This document shows positions 53,289-64,000 of a DNA stretch of 64,000 nucleotides, in pieces. Source of the DNA: Powellomyces hirtus (taxonomy: Eukaryota; Chytridiomycota; Chytridiomycetes; Spizellomycetales; Powellomycetaceae); contig JAHLKG010000003.1 of NCBI GenBank assembly GCA_025526995.1, positions 310,001 through 374,000 on the forward strand. Direction: 5' to 3'. A program made the translations under genes and the position numbers. The notes below the pieces were generated by a model that ran no database searches, was not told the DNA's origin, and saw only the letters and a list, made by a program, of their open reading frames with translations. How positions within the stretch are numbered: the first letter of the stretch is position 1; every line of letters begins with the position of its first letter.

Positions 53289-55284
53289 ATGAACAAACCC
53301 TCAACCGTCCCCGCTCCCCAGCCTCCTCCGTCAGATACCCCAAGCGCAACTTCACGCCGCGCACCCCGTTCCGCCAGTCTCAGGGACGTCACAACACGTC
53401 GCCATGCTGACGCTTCCCTCGGCGCAGCAACCCTCATCCCCTCGCACAACAGCTCCCATACCCTCTCCTCCATCCAGCAGGACGACTACGAGCTCTCGCC
53501 ACGCGGTGGTCGTGCGGGTGGTGCTGGCAGCGGCGACGCTTTTCACAAGGAGCTCGCGTTCGAAGGACCTGGAATGCCTGTCCCCGTCACTGTTCCCACT
53601 CAGCCTGACCAGCCTTGGTACCGCACCCTCTTGAGGTTCATTGGTCCTGGAACTATGATTGCTGTCGGATACATGGTAAGGCTCCTTGTTGCGCAGTACC
53701 ATGGCGTTCAAGCAACTCTGCTCAATTAACTACCTTGTTTCATGTATGTAAGGATCCCGGAAACTGGGCCACTGATCTTACGGGAGGCTCAAAGTACTAC
53801 TACAATCTTCTCTTTGCCATCCTCTTCTCCAACATTGTCGCCATGCTTCTTCAGTCTCTCGCCGTCAAGCTCGGTCTCGTCACCGGCCGCGACTTGGCGC
53901 AGCTCTGCCGCGACCAGTTCCACCCCGTGGTCAGCGCCTTTTTGTATGTCACTGCCGAATGCGCCATCATTGCCACCGACCTCGCCGAAGTCATTGGTGC
54001 CGCCATCGCTATGAATCTGCTCTTCAAATTGCCTCTCGCTTGGGGCGTGGCCATCACCGCTTTGGATGTTCTCATTATTCTCCTGGGCTTTGGTCCCAAA
54101 TATCTTCGCTGGTTCGAGTATGGGATCATGGCCCTCATCGGAACCATTGGTGTCTTGTTTATCGCCTTGCTGGCCAAAGTCGACCCTATCTGGGGAGACG
54201 TTTTTCTTGGTTATATCCCTCGCAAAGAAATCTTTGCCGATGGTGGTCAGTTGTTTATATTCATGGGAATCGTCGGAGCGACGGTGAGTGGCCGACATAC
54301 CTACCAGCAGTCCCTGATCTCAAATATGCTGACATCCTTGTGACCTCTTTTTCTCGTTCCCTGCAATCTCTCTTTCTAGGTCATGCCACATAATCTATAC
54401 CTACATACCCATCTGATTCAATACCGCTACAGTTCCTTGATGCCTCCCAGTTTGCAGCCCGTTGGCACGATCCAACCCGTTCCCGAGACGGAAGTCAAGT
54501 CCACGGAGCCCATCATGCGACACCACAAGAAGCTGCTGCCCATGACGCTCAAATACACCGTCATCGACTGCCTACTCTCTCTTGCTTTCGCCCTGTTTGT
54601 CAACTCGGCCATTCTCATTGTCGCCGCCGCCTCGTTCTACCGCACCGGAAACACGGAAGTGGCGTCCATTGAGGACGCCTACAACCTCCTTGGCACTCTA
54701 CTCTCTCCCGCTTTCTCGGTTATCTTTGGTGTTGCCCTCTTGTGTTCCGGCCAAAGCTCGACTATCACGGGCACTATTGCTGGACAAGTCGTCATGTCGG
54801 GCTTCCTCGGACCCCGCTTTAAGCTCAAGCCTTGGCAACGACGTCTGGTCAGCCGATCTCTCGCCATCATCCCCGCCATGATCGTGGCCCTCGTCAAGGG
54901 TGGAGAGGGCTTGAATGAGCTGCTGGTTATCAGTCAGGTCGTTTTGAGTTGCCAGCTCCCGTTTGCCATGTGGCCCCTTGTTTACTTTACTTCAAAGAAA
55001 AGTGAGTGTCGTCCTCCATCTCGTCGTTCTTTGCAATTGCGCACCGTATCCACCAGAAACCTGTTTGGCTTATAACCTTTTCTTTCCTGCCACGTCAAGC
55101 TCTTATGACCCTGTCGTTCCAAGAAGACCCTTACAAGCCGGGCGTTGCGGACAAGGTCTCATATGCCAACCACCCCATCACCGCCTTCTTTGCCTTTTTC
55201 TTTGCGACCGTTATCACTGGCTTGAATATTGTGATGTTGACCTCGTTGGCCAAACCGGACCTGATTGGAGGAGCAGAAGAGTGA
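53289..55284 (+). CDS. NRAMP-family divalent metal transporter (4 exons)
   Basis: Exons 53289..53675, 53753..54283, 54380..55001 and 55100..55284 give 574 residues. The first 105 residues are hydrophilic. Transmembrane segments then follow the NRAMP pattern: FIGPGTMIAVGYMDPGNWAT holds the TM1 DPGN metal-binding motif, and the TM6 motif is MPHNLYLHTHLIQ. CSGQSSTITGTIAGQVVMSG is the conserved transport signature. Eleven or twelve segments are expected. NRAMP proteins move Mn2+, Fe2+ and related ions with protons (yeast Smf1-3). Introns fall between TM1 halves and before TM6, so the metal-site motifs start new exons. Confidence 0.95.
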
Positions 55285-57428
55285 TCAATCGAGCAAAGCA
55301 ACTCCTCAACGTAGCGCATTCCACAAACTCGATTGATTGCTATTTTACTTTGCCAACGATGATTTCGTATGAAATGTGATGAGCGTGCAGGATTCTTCCG
55401 ATTGTGAGATGATGATGATGCTATGTTTCTTTGTGCCCATGTCCTCAATAATATATGATTTTCGCGGAAGGAAATTGTCCAAATTTGCACGTGGGAAAAG
55501 TCCAACAAGTGCGCAGCATCGAGTGATTCAAGTTCATCAATCCGATCAAAATTTGGTGTTTTTTTTTCAGTGTTGGCAAAAATTCGAGTCGCGGCAGGGG
55601 TGGTCAACTTGTTCATCCACAACAAATAAACCTTCTTTGGACAAAATTGATGTTCGAGAAACCCATTCAAAGAGCGGGCAAAAAGCGAGCGGGGAGGGTA
55701 CCAGTACCGTATCACAGAATTACTGTGGTGGGGCGCTAGGCGGGCGGGGTTTCCCCGCTAGCGGAACAACGGCAGCGCCGCGGGTGGGGATTTGATTGAT
55801 TCCTAAATGATAGATGCCAAGTCCATATGATTTACGGAGAGACTGGTTAAAAGAGGGGAGTGAAGAGAGTGAAGGGTTTTGCCAGCTGAAATCGTACGTA
55901 CTAGTAGCTCCCCAGCGGAGGTTTGCCAAATAAATGTCGGGTGCTGGGTGTGATTGTCTGTGTGATGGTCTGTGTCCCCCACGTAGTAGGCGGTGTTGCC
56001 GTTTTTCTGTCCCACGCACAAGGCGGATGCACCGATGCACGAGCGCAAACTGGCGAGGCGCACCACCTTTTTTGGTTAGAGCGCCGCCTGGCCGCCTTTA
56101 CTGGGCACACCCAAGCCCACCTTGAACACAACAGAAAGTCCGCTCTCTCCGGCTCAACTGGAACATATCCGAGCAGTCGGGGGTCTCGGGCTGGCGCAAA
56201 ACCAAGCGCCCCCTTCCCAAAACCGAGCAGAAAGAGGTAAAAGATACACCGCCAATGCCACGCACACATAACGCATTTGGACTTCGCCTCCTTTCCCCCA
56301 TGCGCGGTTGGGGTTTCCCGCCCGAGCCCCACCCACCACTGCCTTTCTCAGTCCGAGTCATCTATTTGTATCTGCAGTATCTCATCATGGGCGAAGAAGC
56401 TCCCGTTTGCGCTCTCCGAGTTGGATGTTGCACACACACACACACACACCCCTGGCTTGCCTTTTCCCCAATGTCCCCGTAACAAAACAAAAAAACGACC
56501 CACGCTTTCCGTATCCCCGCCCCCCTCTTCAGGCGCTCGCCTGTTGGGCTATCTCAACTCAAACCCCCAGCGAGACCCCCCGCCCCCATAATTGTATATT
56601 TCCTTTTCCCTTTGCAAAATACCCAAATATATTGGACTGCATCCCCGCAACCCCGACAAAACACTAAAACTCCGACTTTATTTTGGAGACACTGCTTTTT
56701 TCTATTTGGAGTTTTGTTTCTCGATTTGGGTTGTCAGAGTTGCGCTTGTTCTTGTTCTTCTATTGCCGCACCCCCCCCCCCCCCCCCCCCCCTAAATCAT
56801 TTTCGCATCCCAACCCAAAAACCCCGCGCCCGCCCAAGACCATCTGTCTTCTGTTCATGTCCCGCCTTCTCCGCCGTCCCTGATATTATTGCCCTTCCTT
56901 TGGCCGCAACCCGACTGCCCCGCACGCCCCGCCCGCTACAGTTACAACAAACTTCTGCGGTGCACGCACTACTCTGGATATATAATAGCACGCACACACA
57001 CGACACCACCCCGCAACCCTAACGGAATAGCATTTGAGGGGAAGCGGTTGGAGAATACCATCACCTGGAACACTATTCGCTATCATACTACCACGACCCG
57101 TTGTTTGATTTTTCCCGAGACGCGCCCATCTCCCCGCGAAGTAAGAGATGTAAGTGTGGAATGAGACCATGTTGACACCCCACCATCCGCTCGTTGTGCT
57201 CACCACATATGTCACACCTTCTGACCAATGTAGAAAATCACACAACTATCCTGACTCGTTTCACGCGTGAAATAAAGGCCAGTTCCGCACCGCCATCTCC
57301 GCCATCTCACAGCTCCGCAACTCCGCCCGGGAGAAACGGAAAACCAAACCCCCGCGCATAACCCCCAATAAGCCTAAAACCCCGACTAAAACTCGTTGCT
57401 ATAATTGCCTCTCACGCAAACAAAGACC
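55285..57428. other. Long intergenic region with simple repeats
   Basis: No gene is supported on either strand. It contains (CA)n at 56431-56449, the poly(C) tract at 56771, and a C-rich, T-rich plus strand from about 56250 to 57000. This may be an extended 5' leader or promoter of the Zn2Cys6 gene. Confidence 0.45.
56771..56792 (+). repeat. Poly(C) tract, 22 nt
   Basis: Uninterrupted run of 22 C in the region upstream of the Zn2Cys6 gene. It has the same length as the tract at 16197. Confidence 0.9.
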
Positions 57429-59845
57429 ATGGCTGGCACTACAACCACCACTCGGCGTTTTTCCTCCGACGCGACAACAACAACAACACCAGCCACAACT
57501 ACAAGCACGCGCCGACGGCGGTCGACTGTTGACCAACAGCAACAATTGATGAAGATGACCGAGTACCAGCAGAAACAATTGCAGCAGCCGCAACCTCCCG
57601 CAAGGGCGTCGAAGCGCAGGCAGAGCTGTGCGGCGGCGTTGCCAAGTCCCCGCGGGGAATCGGAGTGGCCAAAGAAGAGGAAGCAGGTTAAGAATGCCTG
57701 TGGTATGTATTTTCTTTGGCGTTGTTCTTTGTCTTCTATCTATTGTGGCGTTTGGGACTCGCTAATGCGGCCCTTCTCTTTCTCTCGCTTTCTGTTGGCT
57801 GTCGTGTAGTGAATTGCCAAAAAGCATGCAAGAAATGCGAAACCGTCCGCCCCTGCCCGCGGTGTGTCCGCTACGGGATCGAATCCACCTGCCACGACTC
57901 GGTGCGCAAGGAACGCAAGAAGGGCGTCTCGCGCGGTCCCTACAAACGCAACAAGGAAGAAGGAGAAGAAGAAGAAGAAGAAGAGGGCCAAGAAGAAGAA
58001 AATGAGGATGGTATCCAAAACACGAATGCCATTGTCGCCACCTCGAAGCAGCAGCAGCAGCAGCAGCGGAGGAGGAGGAGGAGCGCCTCGTCGTCGGACA
58101 AAACGTCGTCGGGAGGTGACTGCTCAGTGTCAACGTCGGTTCAGAGCTCACCGGGTCCGGAAGCTGCTAACGCGGCAATGTGCCATGTCCCTTCCCCGTC
58201 GGTTTCGGATGGTGCGAGGGAAGAAGACGAGGATGAGGATGATGCGGATGGTGACGAGGACGAACGACAACTCCAACAGCTGGATGAGGTGAATGAGGAC
58301 GAGGATGAGGAGCAAGACAATCCTGACCTCGACGACGACAACGACAACGACGATGAGGATGACGGCAGCAACGACCAGGACCGGTGCTGCATGGAAATCA
58401 CACCCGAAGAAGCAGAAGACCCCACTGCATCGAAATGGGATAAGCTCGCCATTCTCTCCAATCTGTGCACCGCGGTGCTTGAGCACTCGACCACTACTAC
58501 GGGGGCAGATGAACGCTACCCCGATCACCATTCCCACCACCACGTCCAAGTCATGGACCGCGCCACGGTGGCGGTGATTGACGAAGCGGCGTTTGAATTC
58601 GATGGCCGAGATGGCAAGATTTATCGGGTGGTGACTGCGGCCAGCAGCGTCAACAACCATAACAATAATAGCTATGAACGACTGCGCAGTGATAATGAAC
58701 AACGAGCACAGGCCCGACCTGTGGCGGCGCAGGGTTTTACGTACCCAGTGCAGCCCCAACAGCAGCCGCAGCAGCAAGAATTGGCGCACCATGGTTTCCA
58801 TTCCGAGAAGCATCGAGTACACCAGGTGAGTTTTTGTTTCGCTTAGAAAATCGCAACCGGCCTCGGCCCTCGTCTCGGCCTCCCGTGTTTTTTTTTTTTT
58901 TTTTTTTTTTTCACGCCATACTGATGTTCCTGCTCGTTCTTTTTCCAGAATGCGGTTGCAGCAGCACCTTACCCGCCGCCGCCGCCCTACGCACCAGGCA
59001 ACGCGCACCCGCGCCGCGACTCGGGATATTCGGACTCGGCCACAGCAACTGCACCAGCGTCCGCACCGTCCGACGACCCGCAGCAGCAACAACAGTACTA
59101 TCACCACCTGAACCAACATACCCATACTGCTGGGCACGCGACGGCCAATCGGCACCCGCAGGAGCATGATACCCAGTTATCCTACCCCACGCAGCAGCAG
59201 CAGCAGCTTCATGGCAGATCGGTCACGGTTGATTGTCGCCCTGTACCGTACGCTGAGCAACAGAATCATCAACAACAACGCCAGCAACATCCCCACCACC
59301 ATCAACAACAGCAGCACCAGCAAGAACCGGTCCATCACCACCTTGACCCGCGCGCAGGCCGCCAACGTCAGACCCAGAACAGCTTGTCTTCCACCTCCCC
59401 TTCCCCTTCCATTTCTTCATCTTCCGCCCATCATCATCAGTTGATGCAATCACACAAACAGTCGCAGCAGCAGCATAACCAGCCGATGCTCCTCCATCAA
59501 CAACAAACAACACAGCATCATCTTCATCTTCACCTTCAACAACAAGAACAACAACACCATTTACGGCCAATCCTGCAACACCAACAACAGCAGCAGCAGC
59601 AGTTGCATCACCCTTACCCCACCCCGCTCGACCACCACCACCAACCATACGAAGTTCAACAACAACAACAACAAATACAACAACAGCAACAACACCAGCT
59701 CCACCACCACACCCTTCTGAAACCCCTCGCTGCAAGCGCCGCCGCGCCGACCGCAACCGTCGTCCTCCCGTCCATCCACGAAGCCCTCGGTCTGGGCCGC
59801 CCGGGACTGCCCTTTGAGAACGCGAGGTGGAAGTGGGATGAGTGA
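57429..59845 (+). CDS. Zn2Cys6 transcription factor, Gln/His-rich (3 exons)
   Basis: Exons 57429..57702, 57810..58825 and 58949..59845 give 728 residues. The zinc cluster is split by the first intron: NACVNCQKACKKCETVRPCP then RCVRYGIESTC, fitting C-X2-C-X6-C-X5-C-X2-C-X8-C with one extra Cys. It is preceded by a basic stretch (PKKRKQVK) and followed by SVRKERKKGVSRGPYKR, the arrangement typical of a fungal family seen in chytrids and Mucoromycota. A long Glu run, a Gln run, an Asp/Glu-rich region, and a third exon dominated by Gln and His follow. No fungal-specific middle homology domain is evident. The second intron contains a run of about 23 T. Confidence 0.85.
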
Positions 59846-60936
59846 GTGATCAGGTGGGGAGAGGCGCATATATATATATATATGGAGTTGGAGTGGATGC
59901 ATACTAGCCATTTTCCGTGACTGTGGGGAGAAACCGCAATGTGGATTGGATTTGAAAGAAAAGCAGGCCGCGCGTGCTCTCTTGCATTGTCGGTTGTTTT
60001 TTTTTTTGCTCTTGCTTGTTTTTTTTTTTTGCATCCTTGTTTTCACGCAGTTATTGGATTCGCTGGGTTTTCTTTTGCGCTCCCCCCCCCCCCCCCCCCC
60101 CCCCCCCCGCGATCCCTTACCCACACATAACCAAAACAACCGACATTTTTTTTGGTTGTATATTCCTTGATGTTCTTTGGCCACAAATAAAACCCTTACC
60201 CCGTCACGCAAGACATGGGTTATTTTGTCACTACCGCGCCTCTTTTTATTGTTGATTGGCCTTTTTGGGATGGGAGATATCTTCATGCGGTAGAGCGAAG
60301 TCGTTTTTTTTTGCGTTGCTTTTTTGTCTTTTTTCTTCTCTACCCTCTTGGTATGGAGAGAAGTAAAATAAATGGTGCTGACCGTTTTTGGCTTTTCTTG
60401 TGATGTGTGGCAACACATTTTGATTTGATTTTTGATTCTTCAATTCGTTTCGGTATTAAAACGTTTTGGGTGATCAATATGTTAACTGCATTGCATCTTT
60501 GAACGCCATTGTACATTCTGTGGCACGCCGCAATCTCATGATAATGGCTGCTCAAGGATGGCGCCGTTTGATCCAAACCCTCAGAATATCTATCATTCCC
60601 ATTTTCTGAACAAACAGACGGAAAGCATCCTTTTTGGTATCAACGTACGAAAAAGATGACGGGCGGTGAAAAAAATATAGCCCATGGGTCAGGATGTCTG
60701 CTTGTATTACTTGTAGGCCAAGGTTACAGTTAACGTTACGGTATGCTGACGAGACGTAAGCCAGCGCGAGAAAACTCCGACGAGTCCGAGCATGGGAGCG
60801 CGTTTTTTGACAGTGTCCGCACGCCACAGCACATGTATCTACGCCCCGAAGCTCTCTCACGACATAAAACAGCCAATACATCCACCATCTCATAAGCTTA
60901 ACATTTTAGAAGAAAAACAAAAACAAGCCTCCAAAA
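59846..60936. other. Intergenic region with homopolymer tracts
   Basis: After the Zn2Cys6 stop codon come an (AT)n run at about 59867-59882, several long T runs, the poly(C) tract at 60082 and AT-rich DNA. The promoter of CFAP99 should lie near 60850-60930. No coding evidence. Confidence 0.45.
60082..60108 (+). repeat. Poly(C) tract, 27 nt
   Basis: Uninterrupted run of 27 C, about 240 bp after the Zn2Cys6 stop codon, probably in its 3' UTR or just beyond. A shorter C12 run occurs in an intron at about 62655. Confidence 0.9.
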
Positions 60937-63859
60937 ATGCTCGAGCCGCGCGCGCTGGTGCAACACTGCCGAGGCCTCCTGTCGCAGCACGACGCATTCG
61001 CGCGCGGGGCGTTCAAAACCGGCATGGCGGCGATCCACACGTCGCCCACACCCGCCGCCGGCGTCATCCCGTTTGTTCCCGGGCACGCCCACGTTGACCT
61101 CTCGCAGCCCGTCGTGCGCACCGAGGAGCACATTCTGGACGACTATTGTGCTAAAGAGGGGATTGTGGACGAGGCGGATCGCACGTTTTTGGCAGAGGTC
61201 TTGAATGGGTGTGTGAGACATAAATTGGTGTTGGAGGTTGCGTTAAATTCGTTTTATGTCGAGACGGGGGAGAGGTTGTTGAGGCCAAACTATAACCTAT
61301 ATGCAGGTATGTGTGTGATGGGACATCCTTTTCCCTACTGCCCACAATTTCTCAGCCTCACTCATTCTACGTTTCTTCGCCCCCCACCCAGTTTTATTCT
61401 ACCTAACCCTCTTCCGGCTGTCCGACCTCGGGTTCCCGAAACTCCGCTGCATCCTCCTCAGCTACGCCAGCAGCGCGGGTGTGCACACGGGGGCGTTTGC
61501 GCGGTTCGTGTTTGACGCGCACCGGTTGACGGGGGTGTTGCGGGACGCATGGAACACCATGTTTGACGCGGAATGGGTGCGAGAAACGATTGTCGACCCG
61601 GTATTGGCCTGCTTGCGCCCGGCAAAGATCTTGATTAGGGATTTGGATGATCGCGAAGAGAGAGGGATGGTGTTGAAGAAGACAGAGAGGCGCCCGACGG
61701 GTAGGGGTTGTGGGGTGCGTAGAGGTGCTTGGTATAATGTTGAGAATTGGCTGATGGGTTCTCTGTTCGGACTGTGTAGAACCCGAGCCGTTCCTGCTCA
61801 CCAAGCCGAAACCACGGCGAATACCCCCGCCAACGGAAATCGTTCCCAATGTGGTGAAGGTACGCAACGCAAAAACGGGCTCTCCGATGGGCAGGCGGGC
61901 GCGCGATCAAATTAAAAACGACATACTTTCCCGTCCCACTTTCGTAAACCGCAGGCTCGACCAGTGCCCAGATCCGTGTACCAAGGGAGTGGAGAACGAG
62001 AAGCGCTCGAGCGCACCAAAGCCGAGAATCGGGAAAAGCAAAAAGTACGCGCTCTCACTCTTTCCCAAAGGCCCATTGTCCTCGACCCTTTTTCAGCAGA
62101 ACCCCTAACCTAACTCTCTGACCATTGTGAAGCAAACCTACGCGAAATCCTCTCTCCAACAATTCAGCGTTCTGACGCGCAAGACGGGGGCGGCCGCACG
62201 AGCGGCTAGTCCCTCGCACTCCCCACCTCCACCCGCAACAACGAGACAACCGTACCACCACCGCCCCATCCCGCACAACCTTCGCGAAGTGATTCCCGTG
62301 AAACTGACGACAGCAGCTATCCTGCGCGAAGATGCGTTGGTGCGGCGGCAGAGAATGGAGGAGCAGCAGTGGTTGAATGAGGTCGAAATGGGGTTGAAGG
62401 ATGGTGGGGAGTTCAGGGAGTGGAGGGATGGCGGAAGAGCGAAAGGTCAGTCCGAAAGACCACCGGAAGAAAGTGGTTGACGGTGGATTCACATATGTGG
62501 AATTCTTGATTTGAAACAGAGGAAGAGGAGAAGCGCCTTGAGATGGAACGCCGGCGGCTTGAGATCCAACTGATCCACGAAGATGCCTACGAGGCCAAAC
62601 AAGATCTGCTCAAAGAAAACCGGTACGAATAACGAGCTGTTCTATTACCACACACCCCCCCCCCCCGGACAATTAAACCATGCACATCTACCGTTCATTC
62701 GCGTTTGTGCTTCTCTTAGGGAACGAGCAGCTGAAATCCTGGCAGAGCGGGAAACGTTGCGAGCGGCGGCAGAAGTTGCGCGCAAAGAGCAAGAGGAAGA
62801 GAATCGGAAACGCGTGGATGCCATTCAGGGAATGCAGGGGGAGATCCAGAAAGCCAAGATGAAGGTGGTAGCGGACAATTCTCGAAAAGGTAACGGTCGC
62901 GAGCCCTAGTCGGCGATACATCTGTAACCATTGACAGTCTGGATTGCTGATACCCGATTCGCTCGTCTATGCCGCGACCCTCCTTCTCAGCCGCCGACAT
63001 TACCCAACAAACGATCCGTCTCCGCCAACAAGCCGCACAAGAGCAAGAAGCCGAACTCGCGCGGAAAGCCGAGTTGATTGCCCAAATCCGTCTGCTGGAA
63101 CGCTCAATGCCATCGGTTGGCACCGTGATCAAAGTGATTGACCCAACCGAAACGTCCAACCTGGGGCTGTTGTCCGAAATGTCAGTAACGGAACTGCAGG
63201 AGCGATTACTGCAGGCGCGCGTGCAGGTGGCCGAGGACGAGGCGAGGCGGAGGGAGGAGATTGTGGGGGAGAGGAAGGCCCGGGTGGAGATGATTGGCAA
63301 ACGGTTGCAGGAGATTGAGGTGCAGAGGAATGAGCGGAGACGGAGACGGCGGGAGAGGGACCGCAGTAGTGGGACAACGACTGCGACATCGGGGCGGGAA
63401 AGTGCGGCGAGCATGACGAGTGCGCACACGACTGCTGTGAGTTCAAAAGTGAATAGTCCCGGGAGCCCGCCGCAACCCCATGGAACAACTGCAACAACAG
63501 CGATGACGCCAACACCGACAACGCCGGGGGCGGTCGGGACGATGGGGCCAGGCCCGACAACGCCGGGGGATCGCACGATAGCGCTCCTCCGGGAGAAACT
63601 GCAAGCCAAGCGGACAGCGCGATTGGCGCAACACACGCCGGTGCGGAAAGCAGTCTCCAAGCCCGTTATACACTTACCGCCATCCGAATGGAACGAGCTG
63701 GATGTCGCAGAGCGCAACCACCAAGCGCGACGGCGGCGGCGGGAAGGCTTGTCAGAAGAGTTTAATGAGAGCGTCGAGGACGAAGTGGAAGATGGTGACT
63801 TTGATGGTGCAGGGGATGTGGGATGGGATGAGAATCGTGTTAGTGTGCCGGTTCATTAA
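60937..63859 (+). CDS. CFAP99: Cilia- and flagella-associated protein CFAP99 (8 exons)
   Basis: Exons 60937..61306, 61392..61700, 61780..61859, 61955..62044, 62133..62445, 62520..62622, 62720..62889 and 62991..63859 keep phase and give 767 residues. The N-terminal helical domain has VLNGCVRHKLVLEVALNSFY, RPNYNLYAVLFYLTLFRLSD and TIVDPVLACL. It is followed by the family hallmark PEPFLLTKPKPRRIPPPTEI, then VKLTTAAILREDALVRRQR, long charged coiled-coil segments (EEEKRLEMERRRLEIQLI, EILAERETLRAAAEVARKEQ), and VIDPTE with LGLLSEMSVTELQERLLQAR. The last 150 residues are low-complexity Thr/Pro/Arg-rich and acidic, which looks lineage-specific. CFAP99 is found in species with motile cilia and is thought to be axonemal. 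Confidence 0.9.
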
Positions 63860-64000
63860 TGTAAGAATTCTTCCTCGTTGTTTTTCTTTACAAAGGAATT
63901 TGTATTTTTGCGAGTTTTCGGGCAATCACGCGCCGGCGGAGATGTGGGCGATAGCTTGTAGTAGTCCCTACATGCATTACAGATATCCTTCGGTAGACTG

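Noticed and set aside
58148..59167. 339-residue minus-strand frame opposite the Zn2Cys6 gene
   Set aside because: The plus strand has the zinc cluster and correct splice sites; the minus frame is Val/Arg/Ser-rich shadow.
59561..60418. 285-residue minus-strand frame across the 3' end of the Zn2Cys6 gene
   Set aside because: It is built from homopolymer and CAA/CAG-complement tracts and has no motif.
1..64000. CRISPR arrays, restriction-modification or other bacterial systems
   Set aside because: Direct repeats here have unit lengths of 62-169 bp without unique spacers, and all recognisable genes are eukaryotic and intron-bearing.

Overview
The window looks like nuclear DNA of a zoosporic (flagellated) fungus, most likely a chytrid. 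Genes are compact and mostly split by short introns (about 57-100 nt, GTRNGT...YAG). Fungal housekeeping genes (N-myristoyltransferase, Erv14/cornichon, NRAMP, SERINC, mL38, SMG9, a Zn2Cys6 factor) sit beside genes that only organisms with motile cilia keep: IFT56, a PIH1-domain dynein-assembly protein and CFAP99. No rRNA, tRNA, CRISPR array, organellar or bacterial block was seen. I inferred exon joins by reading splice sites and checking that each reading frame closes; no transcript data were available.

Layout. 0-3.2 kb: the 5' end of a nuclear protein gene, a hypothetical gene and a membrane protein. 3.4-7.1 kb: a repeat block (a 150-bp tandem array, a purine-rich minisatellite and a 169-bp duplication) with a cryptic spliced minus-strand gene inside it. 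7.1-9.1 kb: decayed DNA with a short telomere-like motif and an internally deleted Tc1/mariner fossil. 9.3-10.6 kb: a GH28 rhamnogalacturonase-like enzyme. 10.6-12 kb: inverted repeats. 12-14 kb: IFT56. 15-16.1 kb: an LPMO-like secreted protein. 17.6-21.7 kb: two paralogous secreted, probably GPI-anchored proteins flanking N-myristoyltransferase. 22-22.4 kb: a 62-bp tandem repeat. 23.5-26.2 kb: a TrmO-type tRNA methyltransferase and a PHO80-like cyclin. 27.4-30 kb: an ABCB transporter pseudogene. 30.8-38.6 kb: SERINC, a broken F-box-like gene, a TVP38/TMEM64 protein, cornichon, SelO and a small hypothetical gene. 40-42.6 kb: rhamnogalacturonan acetylesterase and a Golgi glycosyltransferase-like protein. 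42.9-46.2 kb: the PIH1 protein and a parvin. 47.3-55.3 kb: SMG9, mL38, a tail-anchored-looking protein and NRAMP. 57.4-63.9 kb: a Zn2Cys6 factor and CFAP99.

Two themes link genes. First, pectin: the GH28 enzyme (backbone cleavage of rhamnogalacturonan-I) and the CE12-type esterase (deacetylation of the same polymer) would act together outside the cell, with the LPMO-like protein as a further wall-degrading component. Second, the zoospore: IFT56, the PIH1 protein and CFAP99 serve flagellum assembly and structure. The most surprising gene is the parvin, a partner of ILK and PINCH in animal integrin adhesions and not a usual fungal protein. The most novel-looking family is the pair of GPI-like secreted proteins, which I could not match to any known family.
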